From Cryobacterium roopkundense (GTDB lineage: Bacteria; Actinomycetota; Actinomycetes; Actinomycetales; Microbacteriaceae): a stretch of DNA of 64,000 nt. Positions 35,266-42,482 of this stretch are shown one piece after another. Location: contig NZ_JACHBQ010000001.1 of the NCBI RefSeq assembly GCF_014200405.1, forward strand, positions 992,001 through 1,056,000. The letters are read 5' to 3'. The notes beneath the pieces were generated by a model. That model had not been told where the DNA came from. It ran no database searches and saw only the letters and a list, made by a program, of their open reading frames with translations. Both the position numbers and the translations under genes were made by a program. Positions within the stretch are counted from its first letter, which is position 1. Each line of letters begins with the position of its first letter.

Positions 35266-36171
35266 TCAGACCTTGTTAATATTTCTTTGAGAAATCTTTG
35301 GGCGAACCGCCGTTCCGGGCACGAAGACGGCCAGTTTGTCGAGGGCTGCCAGATTCTTGAGGCCGGAGATTCGCAGGAGTTCCCGGGGTGGTGTGCCGTC
35401 GCGGAGGTGCTCCACGAGCCATGTCGCGCGCATTCGACTGGGTCGAACGTCCAGGTCGGTGCGGGCGCGCAGGAGAAAATCCGTGACTTGCCCAGAGGTT
35501 GCGCTGATCCGGCCGGGACGAAAGAGCCAGTCGTTGGGTTTGAGGTCTCCGAGGATCCGCCGGAGGGGCCGGTCCCATTGTGGGCTGAGGGGTACGACGC
35601 GTGGCCGGCTTTCCCGGACGATCACGTGGATGTCATCGGTTGTGGTGTCGAGGTCTCGGACGCGAACTCCGAGGATCTCTCTCGCTGCCAGGCCGGCCCC
35701 GAGTCCGAGGGCGAGGAGGGCAACCGCGTCGCGGCGCCGGTGTTCGGTTCCTTGGGAGGTGGCCCAGCTGTAGAGCGTGGCAACCTCCGACGACGAATAC
35801 GGTTTCGTCGGCGCTGAACGGGCGATCGGCCGGTGCTCGGTCCTATCGGCTGGGTTCAGAGTGTCGACCATGAGCCAGAGTGTCGCCCGGTGCGTGGCTC
35901 TGCTGCCCTGGGCATATTTCTTCATCGCAAGGTGGATGAATTCTTCAACCGTGCTGCGGCGAAAGATGCGCTTACGTTCCAGAGGCGTGCCTCTGCTTTG
36001 CCAGCACCAGAGGACGAAGGCGACCGTTGCCGGGTAGAGGGAGCGTTCGTCGCGGTTCGTGGCTGTAGCGGTGTCGGCGACTGCAGAGGTGATGAAGTCT
36101 CCAATCGTGTTCCAATAGGGCAGCGCGTTGATGGGGCGGTAATCGTAGGGGTGAGCTGCGGTGGTGGTCAT
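35266..36171 (-). CDS. Tyrosine-recombinase-like protein lacking catalytic residues (first)
   Basis: 301 residues from the ATG at 36171, which overlaps the preceding stop by 4 bases; a longer frame up to 36294 would overlap the upstream gene fully. The fold is recognisable from GLGAGLAAREILGVRVRDLD (box I, with Ala where Arg is expected) and RPSRMRATWLVEHL (box II, Ser for His, Arg kept). The C-terminus reads SGLKNLAALDKLAVF, with no tyrosine at the nucleophile place. Clearly a paralog of the downstream protein but more degenerate. A DNA-binding or structural role is inferred. Confidence 0.65.
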   Translation of the reverse strand: MTTTAAHPYDYRPINALPYWNTIGDFITSAVADTATATNRDERSLYPATVAFVLWCWQSRGTPLERKRIFRRSTVEEFIHLAMKKYAQGSRATHRATLWLMVDTLNPADRTEHRPIARSAPTKPYSSSEVATLYSWATSQGTEHRRRDAVALLALGLGAGLAAREILGVRVRDLDTTTDDIHVIVRESRPRVVPLSPQWDRPLRRILGDLKPNDWLFRPGRISATSGQVTDFLLRARTDLDVRPSRMRATWLVEHLRDGTPPRELLRISGLKNLAALDKLAVFVPGTAVRPKISQRNINKV

Positions 36172-36500
36172 GACCAACCGCGGATTTCCGGTACCGGGTC
36201 GATGCGGATGATCGGGGTGGATTCGCGCGTGGTAATTAAGATGCCGGGCAGGTGCAGATTGATCAGGAGCAGCAGCGGCCGGCCTCGGCGGCACTCGACG
36301 ATCTCTTCGAGGATGAGGTCTTCGCCGTCGCCCCGAAGCCGGAGCGCGGACTCGTTTTCCGGGCTGGGCACGCGGCGGACCAAGCGTCGGTCGCAGTGGA
36401 TCCAGTACCGAGTGTCAGATTCTGTGCTGACGACGTAGCAGCCGACGGAGTCGTCGGTGAGGGCCTCCAGCGAGGGCTGTCCCTCTGGCACGTAGCGCAT
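36168..36500 (-). CDS. Small island protein, tandem paralog 3
   Basis: 110 residues from the ATG at 36500, with an AGAGGTG ribosome site. It follows the plan of the two upstream proteins but is the most divergent: GCYVVSTESDTRYWI aligns with WLITTEDSIYRID, LILEEIVECRRGRPLLLL with PLKELVQCRVGKTGYWLL, and IIRIDPVPEI with VVSIQPVPAV. Function unknown. Starts 4 bases after the stop of paralog 2 and overlaps the recombinase-like gene by 4 bases. Confidence 0.7.
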   Translation of the reverse strand: MRYVPEGQPSLEALTDDSVGCYVVSTESDTRYWIHCDRRLVRRVPSPENESALRLRGDGEDLILEEIVECRRGRPLLLLINLHLPGILITTRESTPIIRIDPVPEIRGWS

Positions 36501-36504
36501 CGCT

Positions 36505-36837
36505 TCACCTCTCGGGGTCCGGTCGCGCGTTGATATCCCGGTCGGGACCATCGTCGACGATGGGGTCGATTGCCTGGATGGTGCTGGAGAGGTGCCAGTA
36601 ATGCTTGACGTATTCCGACTCATCGGCCTCCGGACTCATGAGCCAGTAGCCTCGGGCTCCGACGGTGCAGTGCACGATCTCAATCAGGGGACGCGTTTGA
36701 TCGTTCAGAGTTGCCGCAGCATCCGTGCCAGGGATACGGGTGACAGTCATCGCATCCAGATCAAATCTGTGGCTGGACGCGATGGTTGTGACAATCCAGC
36801 GGCCACCCTCGGCGCCAGTCAGCGTGTCGGTCATCAT
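36505..36837 (-). CDS. Small island protein, tandem paralog 2
   Basis: 110 residues starting at the first of two ATGs (36837; the second is 36834). Shares with paralog 1 the blocks RFDLDAMTVTRI, PLIEIVHCTVGARGYWL and VKHYWHLSS. No transmembrane segment or signal; acidic (calculated only by eye). The frame is open far upstream through paralog 1 in another frame, but the ATGA overlap at 36834-36837 marks the natural start. Function unknown. Confidence 0.75.
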   Translation of the reverse strand: MMTDTLTGAEGGRWIVTTIASSHRFDLDAMTVTRIPGTDAAATLNDQTRPLIEIVHCTVGARGYWLMSPEADESEYVKHYWHLSSTIQAIDPIVDDGPDRDINARPDPER

Positions 36838-37196
36838 TCTGGGCTCTCCGTGTGAACTGCGGGGACCGGTTGAATGCTGACGACGCGGCTGGAGCGTTGC
36901 CAGTAGTGCTCGATGGTCTCGCGGTCGGCGCCTTCGGCTTCGAGGAGCCAGTAGCCGGTCTTTCCGACCCGGCACTGCACGAGTTCCTTGAGCGGGTGGC
37001 GGGGCCCGTTTTCCCTCGAAATGATGAGAGGGTCCGGGAATCGAAACCGGAAACGGTCGACGGTCATGGCATCCAGATCGATTCGATAGATGGAATCTTC
37101 TGTCGTGATTAGCCAGCATCCGCCTTCGATACCCCACAGGTAGTCCGGTCCCGCTTCCGGGTCCTCGCCTATTGGGTCGTGAGCCGTGTCAACCAT
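36834..37196 (-). CDS. Small island protein, tandem paralog 1 (first gene of the operon)
   Basis: 120 residues. Key blocks: GGCWLITTEDSIYRIDLDAM near residues 26-45, HPLKELVQCRVGKTGYWLL near 72-90, and TIEHYWQRSS near 98. The paired aromatic/acidic strands suggest a small beta-rich domain, possibly a binding protein. First gene of a six-gene minus-strand operon (three paralogs, two recombinase-like proteins, a DDE protein); the promoter must lie in 37197-37398, shared with the divergent gene at 37399. No known family recognised. Confidence 0.75.
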   Translation of the reverse strand: MVDTAHDPIGEDPEAGPDYLWGIEGGCWLITTEDSIYRIDLDAMTVDRFRFRFPDPLIISRENGPRHPLKELVQCRVGKTGYWLLEAEGADRETIEHYWQRSSRVVSIQPVPAVHTESPE

Positions 37197-37398
37197 TTCG
37201 CACCCCGATTCTTAGCGGTCGGGTGTCCCTCTGTTGGACCTCTCCGGCCTGGTGAAATCCCAATGTACGAAAGTTCCTATTTTCAAACCACCGACTCAAC
37301 GACAAACTTGGCGTCGTTCCGCCGTGACGGGAGATCATCGAGTGTTCGGCGGTTACGGTCCATGTTGAAGAGGCAGACCGCCCGGAGAAAGGCGGATC

Positions 37399-37911
37399 AT
37401 GACGACGTCAGAGTCAGCTGCGGAGCCGGACCAAGCCGCTGTTCCCAACGGAAGTAGTCGGCGACGCAAACCAGCGACGTCTCCGAGCGCCGACGTCATC
37501 TCGGATGAATTGGCGTCGAGTGTGCAGGCAACCCAGGATGCCTGGGTGCGCATTGAGGTGGAGTTCGGGTTGTTGACCAGCAGCCAGGTCGCAGAAGTCC
37601 TGGGAGCCAAACCGTCAAACCGCATGCTGGCGTCGAGGAAACACGCCGCGCATCTCATCGCTGGCCTCATAAGACGGAACGCTGTTCTTTATCCCGGATT
37701 CCAATTCGACCGGGTTCACGGAACTATCCTCCCGCTGATGGCGCGACTCATCGGGTTGGCAGTGGCGAACGGCTGGACTGAACACGACCTGTTGTTGTGG
37801 CTCTGTGGGCCGACGACATCCTTTGAGGAAGAAGACCGTCCCGTCGACCACTTTCACGATCCTGATTCTGTGATTGCCGCCGCCACGAACGAGTTCGAGA
37901 CCCAATGGTGA
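37399..37911 (+). CDS. Putative antitoxin-like DNA-associated protein
   Basis: 170 residues. Start has a strong ribosome site (GGAGAAAGG). The N-terminal 30 residues are polar. LLTSSQVAEVLGAKPSNRMLASRKHA (about residues 57-82) looks like a helix-turn-helix, and YPGFQFDRVHGTILPLMARL plus NGWTEHDLLLWLCGPTTSFEEEDRPVDHF resemble the C-terminal domain of MbcA/ParS/Xre antitoxins. No RES-type toxin is beside it. After the TGA stop (followed by C, a leaky context) the same frame stays open for 51 codons to 38067 (RGRPKKARKRTDEE...), so the gene may once have been longer. Divergent from the mobility operon. Confidence 0.45.
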   Translation: MTTSESAAEPDQAAVPNGSSRRRKPATSPSADVISDELASSVQATQDAWVRIEVEFGLLTSSQVAEVLGAKPSNRMLASRKHAAHLIAGLIRRNAVLYPGFQFDRVHGTILPLMARLIGLAVANGWTEHDLLLWLCGPTTSFEEEDRPVDHFHDPDSVIAAATNEFETQW

Positions 37912-38264
37912 CGAGGCCGACCCAAGAAAGCCCGGAAGCGCACTGACGAAGAAGTGCAGGGCCCGCATCGCATTGTTCGCCATCTCGAGATATTGGACCT
38001 CCGGTGGGCTGATCCGGGCCGAGAGACCGACGCCGCCGAGCTTGCCGGGTTCTACTCCGCCAGGTGAGGTCGATGGGCTGGCAGGTGAGACTGTCGTCGC
38101 TCGCCCTTTGTAAACGGCCGCTTGACCGACAACCGCAGGAGACGGTGGCGATTCGATTCACCGAGCCACAGAAGAAGTACCGCGAGTAAGCGAAGAAGCA
38201 CATGCGCCTCTGCCGCGCATGACCTCATCGAGGCCGCCACTCGGGTGGCCACGATTGGCCACTT

Positions 38265-38861
38265 ATGCCCGGCACGAATCCGCACGACCACCTCGCTTCC
38301 AGAGCCGAAGTTCTCTGGCTCAAAGAACCCGATCCGGATCCACGCTCTGCGCGATACGCAGCAGCCGACAAGAATCGCGCCTACCGCGACTCCCCGCAGC
38401 CAGCGAACGCCAGGCGTCCTGCCAACTGGATCTCCGCCCTTTCCGGCTATGAAGAATTCTGGCGCGAAAACGGACGGACTCCACGGGAGAACACCCGTGA
38501 TCTCGCAACTCTCCCCGCCGAGGAACGCCGAAAAGGCGGCTGGGCCGGCTATCAACGTAAGTTCGAGGAGAAGCTCTGCCGGTACCAGATCATCCGCCTC
38601 GACCTCTCGCCGGCCTTTGAATGGGATCCGCAGGAACACATCTGGCAGAAGAACTTCGCTGCGTACCGTCATCACCTGGAGCTGACGGGGACCCCGCCCT
38701 ACCTCAACGGCGCAGACCCGGCCGAGTTCGCGCTGGCCCGATGGTTCAACCGCCAACTCCGGCAACTCCAAATAGGCGCGCAGCCCAAGGGCAGAGCCGA
38801 CCAAATCGCCATACTTCTGGCACTTCGGAGCACAACGGGTGGATCCAACCACCCATGCTGA
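38265..38861 (+). CDS. Helicase-associated-domain protein
   Basis: 198 residues, highly basic and aromatic. Two copies of a helicase-associated-like (HA) domain can be read: residues about 55-110 (YEEFWRENGRTPRENTRD ... GGWAGYQRKFEEKLCRYQI) and about 125-185 (WQKNFAAYRHHLELTGTPPY ... ALARWFNRQLRQLQIG). HA domains occur at the end of mobile-element helicases and bind nucleic acid. Here they stand alone with no helicase. The stretch 38068-38264 before it has no gene I can support. Confidence 0.6.
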   Translation: MPGTNPHDHLASRAEVLWLKEPDPDPRSARYAAADKNRAYRDSPQPANARRPANWISALSGYEEFWRENGRTPRENTRDLATLPAEERRKGGWAGYQRKFEEKLCRYQIIRLDLSPAFEWDPQEHIWQKNFAAYRHHLELTGTPPYLNGADPAEFALARWFNRQLRQLQIGAQPKGRADQIAILLALRSTTGGSNHPC

Positions 38862-39031
38862 GAATGGGATCCACCAGAACCCCGACTCATCGACATCAGT
38901 CACCGCGGACGCTGCCAGCAGGAGAGCTCAACATAGTCTGATGACATGTGTCAGCTGGCTCTGAACCGATCCAAACCGAATTGTTCCGCGCTGGGTGATC
39001 ACCGAGGGCGGAACAAGTCGGTGAGTGCCCT

Positions 39032-39871
39032 GTGACCGGGGAGACGCCGCGGGACACGCTGTCCGCGGCAAGTCGCATCGGATTCCTCGGCGACACCCAC
39101 GGCGACATGCACCACATTCTGACCGTGGCACGCACTATGGCGGCCCGTGGCATCGAATACCTCGTGGTCTTGGGTGATTTCGGGTTTGTGTGGCCGGGGC
39201 ACAACTGGAGCATCGACATCGACAAGCTCAGCAGGCGGCTGAAGACGACTGGCCAGACGCTCGCCTTCGTTGACGGCAATCACGAGGCCTTCGACCTCCT
39301 CTACAAGTTCCCGGTCACCGATGACGGGCTGCGCTGGCTTCGACCGAACATCGTGCACATCCCGCGCGGATCCAGAACCGCACTTGCCAGCGGCGCCACC
39401 CTCGCAGCTCTCGGCGGAGCAAACTCGGTGGATATCGGCCATCGAGTCCCCGGACGTTCCGTCTGGGCAGAAGAATCAATCACCGAGGCGGACCTGACGG
39501 TGCTCGGGCACGAAGAGGCCGACGTGCTCATCGGACACGATGCACCTTTGCACCTCCCGACTCTGGACGCGTGGCTGGCAGCAACGGACCACGGGTGGCC
39601 ACCAGACGGCCTCAAGTACTCCGCTGAAGGACGGGCCATGTTTCATCGAGGGTTCCTGCAAGTGCGGCCCCGGCTCTACCTCGGTGGCCACTACCACCGG
39701 CACATCGATGAATCGGTCACCTACACGACCGGCGAAACGGAATTCCAGACACGCGTCGTGATCCTGGACGAAGGCGGCTCAGCCTCCGGGACCAGCCAAG
39801 GCATCCTCGACGTGCAGACCCTCGAATTGGAATTCATAACGCGGGACGGTGTCCAAGTCGGATCCGCGTAG
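39032..39871 (+). CDS. Calcineurin-like metallophosphoesterase
   Basis: 279 residues. The five metal-binding blocks are all present: GDTHGD (about 19-24), GDFGF (about 48-52), GNHE (about 83-86), LIGHDAP (about 168-174) and GGHYHRH (about 218-224). Such enzymes split phosphomonoesters, phosphodiesters or nucleotides; the substrate cannot be told. Starts with GTG at 39032. It is a lone plus-strand gene of the island, upstream of an IS1182-family element. Confidence 0.8.
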   Translation: MTGETPRDTLSAASRIGFLGDTHGDMHHILTVARTMAARGIEYLVVLGDFGFVWPGHNWSIDIDKLSRRLKTTGQTLAFVDGNHEAFDLLYKFPVTDDGLRWLRPNIVHIPRGSRTALASGATLAALGGANSVDIGHRVPGRSVWAEESITEADLTVLGHEEADVLIGHDAPLHLPTLDAWLAATDHGWPPDGLKYSAEGRAMFHRGFLQVRPRLYLGGHYHRHIDESVTYTTGETEFQTRVVILDEGGSASGTSQGILDVQTLELEFITRDGVQVGSA

Positions 39872-39959
39872 ACGAACACACACCTGGGCAAACCTCCTGC
39901 GCGAAAGTACCTCCACGTGATTTCGATGCCACTGGCAAATCCAGTCCTAGCGATTTCTC

Positions 39960-41751
39960 CTAGGAGCGTGTGTCAGTAACGCCTATTCGACCTTGGTGTG
40001 AGGAATTGCCGTTCAGGACCGTCTGTGCGGTCGGGGGTTTCTTGTCCGGTGGTTGAGTCGTTCGGGTTGGCGTTGTTCGTGTGCCGACTGAAAATAGGGC
40101 CAGTGCTGCGTTGACGGCGCAGGCCGGGGCCGTTGCCGCCCGCCGGGGCAGTCCCGCCTTGATGTTTAGGTGGCCGTTCGGGCTGTTAGGGCGCTTGGCG
40201 CGGCCAGCAGCGCTTTAGTTTGCATGGTGTGTAGCTTCATCAGGTTGTGGCAGGCCGCGATCAGGTCCCATTCGTGGGCGGCTTGCTCCAACCCGCGCAG
40301 CAACACGAATTTGCCTTGCCGAGTGTGGATCTGACCGAACACGGGCTCCACGATCGCTTTGCGCCGCGCATAAACGGCGCGGCCTTTCTTCGTCTTGAGC
40401 TTCCGCGCCATGCGTTCCCGCAGCGTCGCATTGGCCGGGATCCGGCCCCGAGGAACTTCAGGAACACGCTCGCCGTGCTTGACCCGGCCGGTCGCGATGA
40501 AAAACTCGGTCCGGCCGTCGCTGCCATCTTCAACAGTCTTCGCGTAGTCCAGATTTGTTGCGGAACAATACCCGGCATCCGCCAGGACCTGCCGGGGCAG
40601 GACGCCGGTCGTGGCGTGGAGTTTCTCGACCAGCGGCACGACCTGTTCAACATCCACGCCAATATTCGTCAGCGTCGTCGCGACGATGATCTGATGGTCG
40701 GCATCAACGATGGCCTGTGCGTTGTAGGCGTAGTGGAACGATCCGTCGGCGGTCTTCATGATCCGTGAATCCGGGTCGGTGAAGTTGCGTTGAGCCTTCG
40801 GAGCAACAACGGCGTTCTTCGCCGCGTCGTCACCCTTCTGCGCCACAGTATCGTCATCGTCGCCCTTGTCCCTGGCCTTCTTCTCCGCGTCTTTCCGCGC
40901 CCGCGCCGCTGCAGCTGCCTCCAAGCCAGCGCGCGCTTCGGCCAGTTTCACCAAGCGTGACTCCCGCCGGGCAAGCTCCGGCGGCAACTCATCACCGCGT
41001 TTGTCCTTTCCGAAACGAGCGTCCTCCGCGTCATCGATCGCGTCCGCCTCCGCCAGCAGCGCAGAGACTTCGTCGGCGAGGACTTTCTGCTTCTCCGTCA
41101 GGCGGGCGTAACTCATCGCCTTGCGCCGAGAGGCATTCGCGCGCACTTTCGTGCCGTCCAACGCGACCTGCCCGAGCGAGACCATTCCGGCCGCACGGCA
41201 CAGTTCCAACGCCTGCAAGAACACGTTCCCCAGACTGGAGAGGTGGCGTTTTCGGAACCGGGCGATGGAACGAAAATCAGGTGCCTGCTGCGCCGCCAAC
41301 CAGCGAAACGCGACCACGTCCACGCACACCCGCTCCAACTCCCGTGACGAGCGAACTCCGACACAATACCCGTAAAGGAGCACCCGGACCATCAACCGTG
41401 GGTCATAGGGCGGCTGCCCCTTCGACTTCGCGTAAGAGGCGTAGAACTTCTTCAGATCCAGCTGAGTTTCAACGATATCCGCGATGAACCGAGACAGGTG
41501 ATTCTGCGGCAACCACTCATCCAACGACGGCGGCACCAACATCACCGCCGCCGGCTCAAATGCCCGGAACCGTTTGTTCACACCGGCCCCCGCCTCAACA
41601 CCGTCATCCACGACCACGTCAACGTGCTCAAGTTCCGTCGCGGGGAAGAGGCCATCAGAATCGCTCATACGCAATTTTCCCAGACCAACACCCCAAGCCC
41701 GGGAAATCGACCGGCGTTTTAAACTTTGGTGTTACTGACCCACGCTCCTAG
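39960..41751. mobile_element. IS1182-family insertion sequence, complete
   Basis: 1792 bases, bounded by inverted repeats of 24 bases with two mismatches: 39960-39983 (CTAGGAGCGTGTGTCAGTAA...) and 41728-41751. The outermost CTAG occurs on both sides and may be a 4-base target duplication of a palindromic site. One intact transposase gene on the minus strand fills the element; 39984-40165 is non-coding. Confidence 0.88.
40166..41674 (-). CDS. IS1182-family transposase
   Basis: 502 residues. N-terminal DUF772-like domain (SLDEWLPQNHLSRFIADIVE, then YDPRLMVRVLLYGYCVGVRSS). The DDE residues lie in VALDGTKVRANAS, VLADAGYCSATNL and AIVEPVFGQIHTRQGKF. A long Ala/Lys/Asp/Glu-rich insert (about residues 205-290) separates the first two. 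The gene is intact, so the element may be active. Confidence 0.9.
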   Translation of the reverse strand: MRMSDSDGLFPATELEHVDVVVDDGVEAGAGVNKRFRAFEPAAVMLVPPSLDEWLPQNHLSRFIADIVETQLDLKKFYASYAKSKGQPPYDPRLMVRVLLYGYCVGVRSSRELERVCVDVVAFRWLAAQQAPDFRSIARFRKRHLSSLGNVFLQALELCRAAGMVSLGQVALDGTKVRANASRRKAMSYARLTEKQKVLADEVSALLAEADAIDDAEDARFGKDKRGDELPPELARRESRLVKLAEARAGLEAAAAARARKDAEKKARDKGDDDDTVAQKGDDAAKNAVVAPKAQRNFTDPDSRIMKTADGSFHYAYNAQAIVDADHQIIVATTLTNIGVDVEQVVPLVEKLHATTGVLPRQVLADAGYCSATNLDYAKTVEDGSDGRTEFFIATGRVKHGERVPEVPRGRIPANATLRERMARKLKTKKGRAVYARRKAIVEPVFGQIHTRQGKFVLLRGLEQAAHEWDLIAACHNLMKLHTMQTKALLAAPSALTARTAT

Positions 41752-41766
41752 AGAATACGGTAGCTC

Positions 41767-41976
41767 GTGACCTCCATACGTTCGGAGCGTTCCTTGGGGA
41801 CGCTGATGGCCATTGCCCGAACCAGAGTGGGTGCGGACAAGAAAACGGGAGCGACAACCCCACGCGGGATCCGCGCCCTGGCCGAGATCGCTGACGAGAG
41901 CTCGGTGACCGTGACAAGTGAGTCGCGTCTAGAAATGTTTGACGAAGAAAGGCCCGAGCTCTCGGATGACGTTTAG
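41767..41976 (+). CDS. Short hypothetical gene next to the IS1182 element
   Basis: 69 residues from a GTG 16 bases after the element: MTSIRSERSLGTLMAIARTR, then a polar, acidic second half. No family recognised. It may be a real small gene or the tail of a gene broken by island rearrangement. Confidence 0.3.
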   Translation: MTSIRSERSLGTLMAIARTRVGADKKTGATTPRGIRALAEIADESSVTVTSESRLEMFDEERPELSDDV

Positions 41977-42482
41977 GAGCAACTGGATGTGCTCGGTCGG
42001 GCCGCCGGTCTAAAAACGGCGCTCCTGTCCCATGAATGTAGCTTGGGCACTCGGTCTAGTGCACTGGCGGCTCTGATAAGTAGGGCACGCGTGCTTTGAA
42101 GCCGTGCTCGCTTCGGCCCATATTCGAACCCGCTGGTCAGATCATGCGCCGGGATACGGCCTCAAACCACTTCGTCACGGCGATGAACCCTCTTCCGGCG
42201 CAAGTCCGACGCGGTCTGACACGGTGGTTGTCCCTTCGAGAGCGTCACGGCCTACGTTGAGAGCTCTACCAGAACCGACGAGATGTGCAACCTTTTGCCC
42301 TCCACACTGCTCAGGAGTGTCCCGTATGCCGTCGCTGCTGGCTTTCGAATGCGTACAGGCGCGGTTCGCTGTGCCTTTGCGGCCGCAACCTCCGGCCCGA
42401 CAACAAGCCAGCGTCGCACGATGCCAATAGAGTCAAAGGTGGGCCGCTGCCCGCGACGCCAATTTCAGGGGACGCACGACCA
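41977..42482. other. Gene-free stretch before hsdM
   Basis: 506 bases with only short, featureless open frames on both strands. It probably holds the hsdM promoter and decayed sequence. Nothing more can be supported. Confidence 0.5.

Noticed and set aside
37912..38264. Possible RES-type toxin gene after the antitoxin-like gene
   Set aside because: No RES motifs or long frame; only the 51-codon extension after the stop is open.
38052..38903. Minus-strand open frame of 283 codons
   Set aside because: It lies opposite the helicase-associated-domain gene, whose plus-strand product has recognisable HA blocks; the minus-strand product shows no family features.
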